Shown: positions 7,767 through 16,675, numbered from the stretch's first letter. The stretch is DNA of 64,000 bases from an uncultured Litoreibacter sp. (GCA_947494435.1 CANLUY010000001.1:1292001-1356000), one strand, 5' to 3'. Notes: generated by a model from the letters alone, not told the origin. Numbers and translations are program-made.

Positions 7767-8657
7767 ATGAATTGGCAGGCGATCAACTTTGACTGGAACC
7801 AAGCGCGCGCGTTTCTTGCAACCGCGCAGGAGGGGTCTTTGTCCGCTGCGTCACGTGCTTTGGGGCTGACCCAACCAACCCTTGGACGGCAGGTCTCGGC
7901 TCTGGAAGACACGTTAGGTGTCACACTTTTTGAGCGCGTCGGGCGCAGCTTAGTGCTGACTGATGCAGGACGGGAATTGCTGAAGCATGTCCGCGGGATG
8001 GGGGACGCTGCTGGCCAACTCTCCATGGCGGCGTCGGGCCAATCTCAGCAGATTGACGGCCATGTCGCGATCACGGCGACCGACATCATGTCAGTGCATT
8101 ACTTGCCGCCGATTTTGAAGAAACTCCGCGATATCGCACCGGGAATAGAAGTCACGGTGGTATCATCCAACTCCGTGCAAAACCTCATGCGGCGTGAGGC
8201 CGACATCGCCATTCGCCATAGCCGCCCGACAGAGCCTGATTTGATCGCGCGCTTGATCGGCGAAATGTCCGGCCACCTTTTCGCAACGCCGGAATATCTT
8301 GCGCGGATGGGCTGGCCGGAAACGGCTGAAGATATCTCCCGCTGTGACTTCATCGGTTATGATGATCACGCTCAAATGGTCGAACTTTTGAACGCACAAG
8401 GCCTCAGCCTGACCCGCAAGAACATCCGGTACAGCTCTGCCAATGGTGTGGCCGCATGGGCTATGGTGCGCGAAGGGCTCGGCATTGGCGCGATGAGCCA
8501 AGATGGGGCGCGGATCGCCCCAGAGGTTCAGATGGTTTTCCCTCAAATGGCAGTCCCGTTCCCCGTCTGGCTGATCGCCCATCGGGAATTACACACGTCT
8601 AAACGGATCCGCCTTGTTTATGATTTGTTGGCGAAAGAATTCAGTACGGATCCTTAG
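7767..8657 (+). CDS. LysR-family transcriptional regulator
   Basis: A 296-residue LysR protein. The N-terminal winged helix-turn-helix (residues about 8-66) includes FLATAQEGSLSAASRALGLTQPTLGRQVSALE. The effector domain starts near residue 92 with VAITATDIMSVHYLPPIL and contains ADIAIRHSRP and the late ATPEYLARMGW. It is divergent from the methyltransferase gene and overlaps the convergent VOC gene by 17 bases at the 3' end. Effector unknown. Confidence 0.92.
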   Translation: MNWQAINFDWNQARAFLATAQEGSLSAASRALGLTQPTLGRQVSALEDTLGVTLFERVGRSLVLTDAGRELLKHVRGMGDAAGQLSMAASGQSQQIDGHVAITATDIMSVHYLPPILKKLRDIAPGIEVTVVSSNSVQNLMRREADIAIRHSRPTEPDLIARLIGEMSGHLFATPEYLARMGWPETAEDISRCDFIGYDDHAQMVELLNAQGLSLTRKNIRYSSANGVAAWAMVREGLGIGAMSQDGARIAPEVQMVFPQMAVPFPVWLIAHRELHTSKRIRLVYDLLAKEFSTDP

Positions 8658-9219
8658 GATCGCGATCCTCTGACAAAGAAGGACGCCTATGCGCCAGATG
8701 CTCAATTGCATCGGCCAAGTGAACCTCGCCAATATTGTAGTCGCCCGCCGCCACGCGTCTTCTATGTGCCTCAATCATGACATCGGCATGTGTACATCCA
8801 ACAGGTGGTTCAAACTTGTAGCAGGCGCATTCGATCAAAAATCCAAGAGGATCCTTGAAGTAGATCGAATCCATGAAGCCACGATCCTTATGGCCTGAAT
8901 GCGAAATGCCACGTTCCTCCAGCCGCTCTGCAATCTGGCGATAGGTGGCCAAAGACACATTGATCGCCAAATGGTGCACACATCCGGGATCTGTGGGCGT
9001 TCGCTTGTGCATCGGCTTGCGCTTTTCGTTCGTAAAGATCGTAATCAACCGTCCATCGCCGGGATCAAAATAAAGATGCCCCTCGTCAGGATCATCAAGA
9101 TTGGGTTGATCAAAGATGAACGGCATTCCCATCACACCTTCCCAAAAATCAATGGAGGTCTGCCGGTCTGCCCCCATCAATGTGATGTGGTGAATGCCTT
9201 GGGCCTGAATTTTCCGCAT
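8641..9219 (-). CDS. VOC (glyoxalase/extradiol dioxygenase) superfamily protein
   Basis: A 192-residue protein with two paired beta-alpha-beta modules. The first begins GIHHITLMGADRQTSIDFWEG and the second CVHHLAINV, with SIYFKDPLGFLIECA near residue 130. The conserved His and Glu positions of the vicinal-oxygen-chelate metal site (GIHH, CVHH, GFLIE) are present, so it probably binds a divalent metal. The C-terminal tail of about 40 residues is charged and unlike the core. Reaction not predictable. Confidence 0.82.
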   Translation of the reverse strand: MRKIQAQGIHHITLMGADRQTSIDFWEGVMGMPFIFDQPNLDDPDEGHLYFDPGDGRLITIFTNEKRKPMHKRTPTDPGCVHHLAINVSLATYRQIAERLEERGISHSGHKDRGFMDSIYFKDPLGFLIECACYKFEPPVGCTHADVMIEAHRRRVAAGDYNIGEVHLADAIEHLAHRRPSLSEDRDPKDPY

Positions 9220-9434
9220 GGTTTTCTCTCCTGAGGTGTCGCCTCAGCTTAGCGAAGTTTCCGTATCTGGATCAATCGCACCGCACGCAGAGGGGCTGTG
9301 CGTAAATCAACTGGGCTGTCGAGAGTGTAGAGCGACACGCGATATTGCTGCGAGGTTCCCTCAAGCCCGCCGCGCGCATGACATTTTGCCGATTGAAATC
9401 GTCCTACTCTGTCCCTTGAGGCCCCAAAAACCGC

Positions 9435-9456
9435 ACAGGGCGCCGAAGCGCCCTGT
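9435..9456 (-). terminator. Rho-independent terminator of the aldehyde dehydrogenase gene
   Basis: A 9-bp stem (ACAGGGCGC with its complement) around a CGAA-type tetraloop, followed on the minus strand by GCGGTTTTTGG. It lies about 30 bases beyond the aldehyde dehydrogenase stop. The rest of the 266-bp gap to the VOC gene shows nothing recognisable beyond the VOC promoter area. Confidence 0.75.
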
Positions 9457-9485
9457 TTGATGTGACATTCATTTTTTGGACGCGA

Positions 9486-10913
9486 TCAGTCGTTCCAAGC
9501 GCTCACGGCTTTGACTTCGCAGAACTCTTCGAGGCCAAACAATCCGCCTTCACGACCGTTGCCCGATTGCTTGTAACCGCCAAAAGGCGAGCCTTGCGCA
9601 AAGCCGGAGCCGTTGGTTTCCACCATGCCAGAGCGCACACGGCGCGCCACGCGGCGGCGTTTTTCCGTGTCTGAGGTCTGGATGTAGTTGGTCAGCCCAT
9701 AAGGCGTATCATTGGCCAGCGCGATCGCATGCGCTTCGTCATCAAATGGCATGATCGACAGGACTGGTCCGAAAATCTCTTGCTTGTAGATTTCCATTTC
9801 CGGCGTGACATCGGCAAAAACCGTCGGGCGGCAATAGTAGCCGCGGTTCAGGTTTTCAGGTCGGCCCGGACCACCTGCAACCAAACGCGCGCCTTCTTTG
9901 ATCCCTTGCTCGATCAAGCCTTGCACCTTGTCGAACTGCGCCTCTGATACGAGCGGCCCGATATGCTTGCCCTCCTCCGAGGCCGGACCAACAACCGTGG
10001 CATTCGCCATCTCCGTCGCTTGCTCAACCGCTTCGTCATAGCGCGAGCGCTCGACCAGCATCCGCGTCGGCGCGTTGCATGATTGCCCTGTGTTGCGGAA
10101 GCAGCGTACGACGCCCGATTTCACCGCCTTCTCATCCGCGTCTGCGAAGATGATGTTCGCACCTTTGCCGCCCAATTCCAGCGACACCCGTTTCAACGTC
10201 TCAGCCGCCGCGACGGAGATTAGTTTACCCGCGCGCGACGAGCCAGTGAAGGAGACCATGTCGACCTCTGGATGCGCACTCAGCTGCGAGCCGACACCCG
10301 GCCCGTCGCCATTGACCATGTTGAACACACCAGCAGGAAAGCCTGCTTCATGAATGAAGTCCGCAAACAAAATGCCCGACAGCGGTGAAATCTCGGACGG
10401 TTTCAGCACCGTCGTGCAGCCAACAGCCAAGGCTGGCACGACTTTCAGCACGATCTGGTTCATGGGCCAGTTCCATGGCGTGATCAATGCGCAGACGCCA
10501 ATCGGTTCGCGCAATGTCATCTCCGTCTCGGTGAATTTCTGATCAAACTCGAATTTCTCCATGGCTTTCAGGAACCCGCCCAAATGCCATGATCCTGCGC
10601 CGACTTGCTGCGCACGCGCCAAATCCTGCGGTGCGCCCATCTCAAGGCTAATCGCCTGCGCCATCTCCTCCGCACGGTCGTTATAGACCTCGGACAGCAC
10701 TTTCAGCAGCGCGATCCGCTCCGATTTATCTGTCTGCGACCACGCTTCAAAAGACGCGCGCGCCGCTGCAACGGCGGCATTCGTATCCGCCTCAGACCCA
10801 AGAGAGATCGTTTCGCAAACCTCCTCCGTCGAGGGGTTGATGACATCAAAATCATTCGGCTGCGACGGGGAGACCCAAGCACCATTGATGTAGAAATTCT
10901 TTGCGTTTTTCAT
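9486..10913 (-). CDS. NAD(P)-dependent aldehyde dehydrogenase
   Basis: A 475-residue ALDH-superfamily enzyme oxidising an aldehyde to its acid. The cofactor-binding segments ITPWNWPMNQ (about 144-153) and FTGSSRAGK (222-230) are present. So is the general-base glutamate in LELGGKG (Glu246) and the catalytic cysteine in NTGQSCNAPTR (Cys279). C-terminal motifs EIFGPVLSI and PFGGYKQSGNGREGG are intact. Full length for the family. A TetR gene lies 63 bases upstream in the same orientation and may regulate it. Aldehyde substrate unknown. Confidence 0.93.
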   Translation of the reverse strand: MKNAKNFYINGAWVSPSQPNDFDVINPSTEEVCETISLGSEADTNAAVAAARASFEAWSQTDKSERIALLKVLSEVYNDRAEEMAQAISLEMGAPQDLARAQQVGAGSWHLGGFLKAMEKFEFDQKFTETEMTLREPIGVCALITPWNWPMNQIVLKVVPALAVGCTTVLKPSEISPLSGILFADFIHEAGFPAGVFNMVNGDGPGVGSQLSAHPEVDMVSFTGSSRAGKLISVAAAETLKRVSLELGGKGANIIFADADEKAVKSGVVRCFRNTGQSCNAPTRMLVERSRYDEAVEQATEMANATVVGPASEEGKHIGPLVSEAQFDKVQGLIEQGIKEGARLVAGGPGRPENLNRGYYCRPTVFADVTPEMEIYKQEIFGPVLSIMPFDDEAHAIALANDTPYGLTNYIQTSDTEKRRRVARRVRSGMVETNGSGFAQGSPFGGYKQSGNGREGGLFGLEEFCEVKAVSAWND

Positions 10914-10976
10914 GGAAGCCTCCTTGGCAATGCGACGCGCACCATGGGGGTGTCATAGCCCAAGCGCAAGAGGGTC

Positions 10977-11582
10977 TTACCCGCTTGCTGCGACAAGCTT
11001 TAGGAAAGCCGCGACACGCGCATCCGCCAGCGTCGCGATATGCGCCTCGGACGGTTCAGGCACCGCGCCTGTCACCCGCCGTATCTGAGCATCGCCAATC
11101 ACCAAGGCGATATACCATTCCGTCGCGATGCGCGGGGAGGGGGCCGTGATCTGACCGCGCTCAATCGCCTGCGCAATCACGTCCGCAATCAGTGGTGCAA
11201 TCGTGTCGCGCCCACCCTCCGCGATAGCCGCGCCAAGCGTGCCCGTCTCATCCGCTGCCGCCGCGCGGTTCAAGGCGATGACCCGCCCCGAGGTCAGCGT
11301 GCCCAGCAGAAGTGGCGCCAGTGCTTTGAGCGTTCCCACAGGGTCCTGATCACGCGTCAGCGCATCTTCCAGCGTCTCTTTCAACATGGCGGCATTGCCT
11401 GCGATCAAGGCTTTGAACAGGCCAACTTTATCGCCGTACCACCGATAGAGCGTCTCGTTGGAGGCTTTGGCTGCCTTGGCCACCGCCAACATCGACGTGC
11501 CCGCATAACCCTTTTGTTGCAGGACATCATAGGCGGCACGCTCAATCTGGGCGCGGCGGGATTGCTTGGACGACTCTTTCAT
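10977..11582 (-). CDS. TetR-family regulator with tandem operator
   Basis: A 201-residue TetR protein. The DNA-binding domain (residues about 10-57) reads IERAAYDVLQQKGYAGTSM then AKASNETLYRWYGDKVGLF. The C-terminal half resembles the TetR_C domain of AefR-type regulators (RVIALNRAAAADE). It is divergent from a small membrane-protein gene, and the 70-bp gap carries two copies of a palindromic motif. This makes autoregulation and control of the membrane protein likely. The downstream aldehyde dehydrogenase gene could be co-transcribed. Confidence 0.9.
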   Translation of the reverse strand: MKESSKQSRRAQIERAAYDVLQQKGYAGTSMLAVAKAAKASNETLYRWYGDKVGLFKALIAGNAAMLKETLEDALTRDQDPVGTLKALAPLLLGTLTSGRVIALNRAAAADETGTLGAAIAEGGRDTIAPLIADVIAQAIERGQITAPSPRIATEWYIALVIGDAQIRRVTGAVPEPSEAHIATLADARVAAFLKLVAASG

Positions 11583-11592
11583 TGACAGATAT

Positions 11593-11637
11593 CGTACACA
11601 TCATTACGGATATTGGAAAGACGTAATTATATGTACG
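11593..11637. promoter_or_regulatory. Tandem operator for the divergent TetR gene
   Basis: Two copies of CGTA-N8-TACGGAT (11593-11611 and 11622-11640) start 29 bases apart, close to three helical turns. Each is internally palindromic, and the two 16-bp cores are also inverted repeats of one another at 14 of 16 positions. They fill most of the gap between the TetR gene and the membrane-protein gene. Confidence 0.6.
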
Positions 11638-11652
11638 GATTTGGAGGCTAAC

Positions 11653-12153
11653 ATGATCACTGTCAAACTAACCGCGCTTTTGGGGCTGTTGTTGATCGGA
11701 GCAATGTTTGGATTTTTCTACGCTTGGGTCTGCTCTACGATGTGGGGCCTCGACGCTGCGGACCCACGAATAGCGATTGCAGCAATGCAGGCTATGAACG
11801 CGTCGGTACGTAACGCAGTCTTCGCGCCCGCCATGTTCGGCACACCAGTTGTGCTGGCCTTGGCAGGTGTCTTGGCGTGGCGGCATTCCAACCTCGCTGC
11901 GTCGCTCTTCGTCGGCGCGGCCCTCGTCTATCTGCTCTTTGGCGCGGTCCTGACATTCGCGGTGAATGTCCCCATGAATGAAACGCTGGCACAGATCTCC
12001 GTGCCGGAAAGTATTGAGGCTGCGCGCGAGATCTGGCTGGCCTATTCGCCCGATTGGCAATTCTGGAACCAGATGCGCACCATCGCTTGCGGGATCGCCC
12101 TGCTGCTAACCGGCACCGGCCTTCTTGTCCTGCCAGCCAGTCAGGGGATGTAA
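11653..12153 (+). CDS. DUF1772-like integral membrane protein
   Basis: A 166-residue protein with four hydrophobic helices: about 5-27, 55-78, 85-105 and 140-162. The pattern of an opening helix followed by a short MQAMNASVRNAVFAP segment and a conserved Asn/Pro stretch (VNVPMNETLA) resembles DUF1772, the anthrone-oxygenase-like family. I start at MITVKLTALL because GGAGG lies 6 bases before it. Divergent from a TetR gene with a tandem operator between, so it is probably inducible. Function unknown. Confidence 0.72.
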   Translation: MITVKLTALLGLLLIGAMFGFFYAWVCSTMWGLDAADPRIAIAAMQAMNASVRNAVFAPAMFGTPVVLALAGVLAWRHSNLAASLFVGAALVYLLFGAVLTFAVNVPMNETLAQISVPESIEAAREIWLAYSPDWQFWNQMRTIACGIALLLTGTGLLVLPASQGM

Positions 12154-12208
12154 ACTGGGCGTCAGACGCGTATATCTCATGGGCACGTTATTTTAGAAAG
12201 GAATCGCC

Positions 12209-12859
12209 ATGGGGCTGCGCATCAATGACACCATCCCGAATTTGACTGTCTCTACGGATCAAGGATCTATCACGCTGCATGATTTTGTCGGCGACAGCTG
12301 GGCTGTGATCTTTTCTCACCCGAAAGACTTCACGCCGGTTTGCACGACAGAATTTGGCGCCGTTGCGCAATTGGCTGATGAGTGGGCTAAGCGGAACACA
12401 AAAGTCCTTGGCGTCTCCGTCGATGGTGTTGAAGACCACGTGAAATGGAAAGCCGATATCGAGAAAGTCGCAGAAGCGAAGGCGGAGTTTGCAATCGTCG
12501 CCGATGAGGGCCTCGAATTGGCGAAAGCGTTCGACATGCTGCCTGCCGAATATGTTCTGCCTGATGGCCGCACACCCGCAGATTCCGCGACAGTGCGGTC
12601 TGTATTCATCATCGGTCCAGATAAACAAGTGAAGCTGATGATGACCTACCCGATGACGGTCGGTCGCAACTTCGCAGAGATCATTCGCGCTTTGGACGGT
12701 TTGCAGATGTCAGCCAAAGGCGTCGCAACACCTGCCAACTGGGAAGTCGGACAAGACGTGATCGTACCGCCCGCTGTTTCCACGGAAGATGCGGAAGCCA
12801 AATTTGGCGCGGTAAACACCGTTCTTCCTTATCTGAGAACTGTCAAAGCACCGGGCTAA
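12209..12859 (+). CDS. 1-Cys peroxiredoxin (Prx6 type)
   Basis: A 216-residue peroxidase that reduces hydrogen peroxide and organic hydroperoxides. The active-site motif HPKDFTPVCTTEFG places the peroxidatic cysteine at Cys45; no other cysteine occurs in the protein, so it is a true 1-Cys type needing an external thiol. The Prx6 C-terminal domain is present (ATPANWEVGQDVIVPP, then LPYLRTVK). AGGAAT lies before the ATG. Monocistronic, ending in a strong bidirectional terminator. Confidence 0.93.
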   Translation: MGLRINDTIPNLTVSTDQGSITLHDFVGDSWAVIFSHPKDFTPVCTTEFGAVAQLADEWAKRNTKVLGVSVDGVEDHVKWKADIEKVAEAKAEFAIVADEGLELAKAFDMLPAEYVLPDGRTPADSATVRSVFIIGPDKQVKLMMTYPMTVGRNFAEIIRALDGLQMSAKGVATPANWEVGQDVIVPPAVSTEDAEAKFGAVNTVLPYLRTVKAPG

Positions 12860-12891
12860 GCCTCGGGTTTTGAGTATCTCTGCCAAAACAG

Positions 12892-12927
12892 AAAAGGGCG
12901 GCCCTGTACAACAGCGCCGCCCTTTTT
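12892..12927. terminator. Bidirectional terminator between peroxiredoxin and L,D-transpeptidase genes
   Basis: AAAAGGGCGGC pairs with GCCGCCCTTTT around a 13-base loop and carries T runs at both outer ends (AAAA on the left, TTTTT on the right). It serves both convergent genes. Confidence 0.85.
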
Positions 12928-12945
12928 GAAGTCTGTCACACGCTT

Positions 12946-13503
12946 TTAGTGCAGCACAACTTTCGTGCCCTTCGGCACTTGTTGATACAGGTGTGCAATA
13001 TGCGCGTTTGTCAGGCGGACGCAGCCATTCGAAACGGCCGAATTGATCGTCCAAGGTGCGGATGTGCCGTGGATGCGCAGGAATGTGTCACCGACACGTG
13101 GCGCAAAGAGATACAGCGCGCGGGAGCCGAGCGGGTTATCGGGCCCACCAGGTTGGCCGTCTTCCCATTTTTTGTACTTGGGATCGCGCTTGATCATGTC
13201 TTGCGTCGGCGTCCAGGATGGCCACTCTTTCTTGGCACCCACGCGGAATGTACCGGACTCGTACAGTCCGGCGCGTCCGATGCCGCAGGTGTAGCGCAGG
13301 GCTTTGCCCTCAGCCAATGTCCAGTAAAGCGCGAAGGCCTTAGGGTCGACATGGATCTCACCAGCCGGCAGATCGCCTGCGAGATTGATAACCCGTGGTT
13401 TGAATTCTTCCGGCATGACCCAAGTTTTGCGTTGAGCCAGTGCGGGTGTTGTTCCAAGAGCTGCCGCAGCAAGCCCTGTGGTCAACAAAGTGCGTCTATC
13501 CAT
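12946..13503 (-). CDS. Exported L,D-transpeptidase (YkuD domain)
   Basis: A 185-residue periplasmic enzyme that forms or edits L,D cross-links or attaches proteins to peptidoglycan. The N-terminus MDRRTLLTTGLAAAALGTTP looks like a Tat-style or Sec signal ending ALA. The YkuD catalytic motif is intact: RIHGT (His145) and SNGCVRLTN with catalytic Cys161. Small single-domain form, without a LysM or other cell-wall-binding module. Confidence 0.9.
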   Translation of the reverse strand: MDRRTLLTTGLAAAALGTTPALAQRKTWVMPEEFKPRVINLAGDLPAGEIHVDPKAFALYWTLAEGKALRYTCGIGRAGLYESGTFRVGAKKEWPSWTPTQDMIKRDPKYKKWEDGQPGGPDNPLGSRALYLFAPRVGDTFLRIHGTSAPWTINSAVSNGCVRLTNAHIAHLYQQVPKGTKVVLH

Positions 13504-13657
13504 TGTGATTCCCCTTTTGCCGCAAAATACAGCGCGGCCGATCAGACATGTAAGCGCAGCTTATCGCGTTATCCCGGAAGGTGGAATAACAGGGTTGTGA
13601 GCGATGCGCATCTGCAACACCGCGCAAGCTTAAGGGCCTCGACATGCTCAAAGAAAA

Positions 13658-13688
13658 AGCCCCCACCTTCGCCAAGAAGATGGGGGCT
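13658..13688 (-). terminator. Rho-independent terminator of phoX
   Basis: AGCCCCCA-c-CTTC pairs with GAAG-a-TGGGGGCT around a 5-base loop. On the minus strand the stem is followed by TTTTTCTTT. It lies about 45 bases after the phoX stop. Confidence 0.8.
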
Positions 13689-13733
13689 GGGGGCGCCTTG
13701 ATCTGTTCGGGGGAGGGATCAAGGTGCTGGGGA

Positions 13734-15614
13734 TTACCCGATCATCGCATTGTCGTCGCGTTTGATCGCAATGATGGTTGAGCGTGCAAGCTTGCCTTCG
13801 CCATCAGGGAACGGCGCCGCCGGGTGTTGGATGCCGACAAACATCGTACGACGATCTGCCGACCACGTCAGACCTGTCACCTCCGACCCGTTTGGCCCTG
13901 TCATGAAGCGTTCAATCTGACCTGTCGCCGGATCGCCCGCGAGCATCTGGTTGTTGCCCATACCAGCGAAGTCATCCTCATTGCTGTCATCACCATCGGT
14001 CTGGATCCAGAGTAGGCCGGTGCTGTCGAACATCATCCCGTCAGGGGAGTTGAACAAGTTGCCTTCATTGACATTGTCCGAACCACCATAGGCATCACCA
14101 TGCACCGTCGGATTTCCCGCCATCACATATAAATCCCAAGAGAAGTCGGTTGAGGTGTGATTGTCCTCAGCGGGATACCAACGGACAATCTGACCATATT
14201 TATTCGCCTCACGCGGGTTTGGTCCGACAGCAGGCGTCTCATCCCCGCCAGCATTGGTTTTGATGCCCCGGTTCTTGTTGTTCGTCAGACAGCAATAGCC
14301 TTCAACAGCGATGGGGTTTACGGCGACCCATTCCGGCCGATCCATCGTTGTCGCTCCGACTTTTGAGGCAGCAACACGTGTGAAGATCGCAATCTCCGCC
14401 TCGCTCATGCCGGTTGTGGTCGGGGTCAGTTCAATCCAACGTCCAGACCCGTCAGGGTCAAACTTGGCAACGTAAAGCGTGCCGTCATCCAGCAGGGTCG
14501 AGGTGTCGCCACCCGGTGTGTAGAACCCGTTCGAGACGTATTTATACATGAACTCGCCGCGTTCATCGTCGCCCATATAGACCACGACCCGACCGTCGGG
14601 GGCGACAGTCGCTGCAGCGTTTTCATGTTTGAACCGTCCCAGCGCCGTATGTTTGATCGGCGTGGACGTGGGGTCTGCAGGATCAATCTCAACAATATAG
14701 CCAAAACGGCGTGGCTCGTTTGGGTTTTTTGAGACGTCAAACCGTGGATCAAACCCTTCGTAATTGTACCGCCCCTCGGCCTTTACGCCGTAGCGGGCAT
14801 AATCTTCGGGCAGCGCAAACGCGGCGTTAGTCGATCCGAAATAGCCGTTAAAATTCTCCTCACAGGTCAGGTAAGTCCCCCAAGGCGTCTTTCCGGCCCC
14901 ACAATTGTTCATCGTACCCAAAGCCATCGTCCCCTCGGGGTCGGCCTCGGTCTTCAGCAGATCATGACCTGCCGCAGGACCTGCGATCTTCATAGGGGTG
15001 TTATGTGTGATGCGGCGGTTCAGCGGGCTGTCGACCACAACAGACCAACCATCATCGCCTTCTGCGACTTCAAATACCGCCACACCTTGCAGGTTTTGCA
15101 GCTTCAGCACGTCATCCGCGCTTGCCACTTTGCCACCCTCGTTTTGCGGCAAGTTGATCTTGGTGTTCACATATTCATGGTTCACCGCAATGACCTGACG
15201 GCCACCCACTGTGAACAACTCCATCCCGTCTGTGTTCTCACCGAACACCCGATCCGACCACGCAACATCGCCACCAGTTGCGTGGTCAAGCTCCGGCGCG
15301 TCCGAGAACAACGGATCACCCCAGCTGACCAGTTTCGACCAACTGTAGCCTTCAGGAACATGTACCGTTGCATCTGTTGCTATCGGGATCGGCTTAAACC
15401 CGATCCGAGATGTCGCAGCCTCAGCTGAGGTCGTGGACATCAAAGAGCCTGCGCCCATGACGGCTGCACCTGACCCAAAGGCCAAAACGCCAGACAAGAA
15501 GCCGCGTCGGCTCAGGGCCGTTTCGACAACGTCGTCGAAATCTGTGTGATCGGGGCGTGGGCTTTGCAATTCATCCCATTCGTCCCAAGAAAGGTCATAT
15601 GTCTCATCTCTCAT
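13734..15614 (-). CDS. phoX: PhoX-family Tat-exported alkaline phosphatase
   Basis: A 626-residue protein of the DUF839/PhoX family, calcium- and iron-dependent phosphatases that release phosphate from organic esters outside the inner membrane. An acidic leader precedes a long Tat signal, ALSRRGFLSGVLAFGSGAA, with the twin arginines at 36-37. Family segments visible include TMNNCGAGKTPWGTYLTCEEN (split near residues 260-280), VVYMGDDERGEFMYKY, DRPEWVAVNP and NSPDGMMFDSTGLLWIQTDGD. I start at MRDETYDLSWDEW, which has GGAG 8 bases upstream; the open frame extends 72 codons further but crosses the Pho box. A well-formed Pho box lies upstream. Confidence 0.93.
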   Translation of the reverse strand: MRDETYDLSWDEWDELQSPRPDHTDFDDVVETALSRRGFLSGVLAFGSGAAVMGAGSLMSTTSAEAATSRIGFKPIPIATDATVHVPEGYSWSKLVSWGDPLFSDAPELDHATGGDVAWSDRVFGENTDGMELFTVGGRQVIAVNHEYVNTKINLPQNEGGKVASADDVLKLQNLQGVAVFEVAEGDDGWSVVVDSPLNRRITHNTPMKIAGPAAGHDLLKTEADPEGTMALGTMNNCGAGKTPWGTYLTCEENFNGYFGSTNAAFALPEDYARYGVKAEGRYNYEGFDPRFDVSKNPNEPRRFGYIVEIDPADPTSTPIKHTALGRFKHENAAATVAPDGRVVVYMGDDERGEFMYKYVSNGFYTPGGDTSTLLDDGTLYVAKFDPDGSGRWIELTPTTTGMSEAEIAIFTRVAASKVGATTMDRPEWVAVNPIAVEGYCCLTNNKNRGIKTNAGGDETPAVGPNPREANKYGQIVRWYPAEDNHTSTDFSWDLYVMAGNPTVHGDAYGGSDNVNEGNLFNSPDGMMFDSTGLLWIQTDGDDSNEDDFAGMGNNQMLAGDPATGQIERFMTGPNGSEVTGLTWSADRRTMFVGIQHPAAPFPDGEGKLARSTIIAIKRDDNAMIG

Positions 15615-15672
15615 AGCGTGCTCTCCGTAGCTGGCGTGAAGTGAATGTGACGGTAGGATTCTCTCGAATCCC

Positions 15673-15705
15673 GCAGATGACAGAATGGTTAAAGTTTTGT
15701 GACAT
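15673..15705 (-). promoter_or_regulatory. Pho box (PhoB-binding site) upstream of phoX
   Basis: On the minus strand three 11-base units run head to tail. Unit 1 (15705-15695) is ATGTCAC plus AAAA, unit 2 (15694-15684) CTTTAAC plus CATT, unit 3 (15683-15673) CTGTCAT plus CTGC. The consensus heptamer is CTGTCAT: the third unit matches 7 of 7 and the first 5 of 7, on the correct 11-base helical phase. It ends 59 bases before the phoX start, which leaves room for a -10 box. Confidence 0.75.
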
Positions 15706-15743
15706 CCCGCCAAGTACGTGAGTCCACCACTCTGAACGAAAAA

Positions 15744-15767
15744 GGCCCCACTGTTACCAGTGGAGCC
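15744..15767 (-). terminator. Rho-independent terminator of the spondin-like gene
   Basis: GGCCCCACTG pairs with CAGTGGAGCC (one mismatch) around TTAC; on the minus strand it is followed by TTTTTCG. It separates the spondin-like gene from the phoX promoter. Confidence 0.78.
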
Positions 15768-15796
15768 CCTGACGGAGAAGTCAGTTCGTCTTAGCG

Positions 15797-16675
15797 TTAG
15801 CCCCGCGCTTTCCTGCGTCTCGCGCCCCAACCCATCAGGCCAAGTGCACCAAGCAGCAAAGGTGCGCTGGCTGGAAGTGGAACAGGAGCCACCTCACGGA
15901 TGGAGATTGTGAGGAAATCAAACGACCGTGGATCAGACGTGAAATCAATGCTTCCGGCAAATCCGCCCGCACCCAAAGTACCAATGCGATTGTTAGGCGC
16001 AGGGGGTGGCGCCAAGCCGACACCAGCAAAGGCATCCAAGTCGATCCCTTGCTGAACGGTTCCTTCGCCCGTACCACCAGCCGCGATGTCAGCGCCTTCC
16101 ACAAACGCACCGCCGCCTTGCGCGGACGGATCGTTCGCCTCTGATCCGGCGTCATAGACGTTCAGGCCGGTGACATTGATGTCGACCGGGCCAAGGAAGC
16201 TGCCCATTGCGTCAAACAACTGGTAGCTCAGCGGGTCATTGGCACCGATGAAATGATCATTGGAAGGCAGGATCATCGCGAGGAAAGAGAAATACTGGTT
16301 AACAGACCCATCAACATCAATGGTCCCGCTGGCAGACCCTGCGCCAATTCCTGCAGCACTCGGAAAGATCGGGCCGGGGCCGGTGCCGTCCGGCAAAAAC
16401 AGTGCCTGACTGTCTGGAAATGCCATTTCACGTTCGGCTCTGATCGCGGCTGGGTTGCCGGTCTCAGCGATTTGCGCCAATCCGGCACTGGCCGCAGAGC
16501 CAACGTCGAATGCATCAAAACTTCCATTGTGGAATGCAGTATAGAGCGGTGTGATAAACAGCCCCGTATTTCCGTTGTGGGTGACCGTGACCTCTAGTGT
16601 CGTCGCGCTTGCGACCGATCCCGCCAGAAGTGCCGCACCGCATACCGCTGCGCGCAGGCCGAAGTTAAATGTCAT
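15797..16675 (-). CDS. Spondin-domain VPLPA-CTERM surface protein
   Basis: A 292-residue exported protein. Signal peptide: FGLRAAVCGAALLAGSVASA. The body resembles a bacterial spondin_N domain (EVTVTHNGNTGLFITPLYTA, then FDVGSAASAGLAQIAETGN). The C-terminus has VPLPASAPLLLGALGLMGWG followed by ARRRKARG, a VPLPA-type PEP-CTERM sorting signal. It is expected to be cleaved by an exosortase and attached to, or released at, the cell surface or exopolysaccharide. It lies between phoX and a GDSL esterase that carries the same sorting signal. Confidence 0.85.
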   Translation of the reverse strand: MTFNFGLRAAVCGAALLAGSVASATTLEVTVTHNGNTGLFITPLYTAFHNGSFDAFDVGSAASAGLAQIAETGNPAAIRAEREMAFPDSQALFLPDGTGPGPIFPSAAGIGAGSASGTIDVDGSVNQYFSFLAMILPSNDHFIGANDPLSYQLFDAMGSFLGPVDINVTGLNVYDAGSEANDPSAQGGGAFVEGADIAAGGTGEGTVQQGIDLDAFAGVGLAPPPAPNNRIGTLGAGGFAGSIDFTSDPRSFDFLTISIREVAPVPLPASAPLLLGALGLMGWGARRRKARG

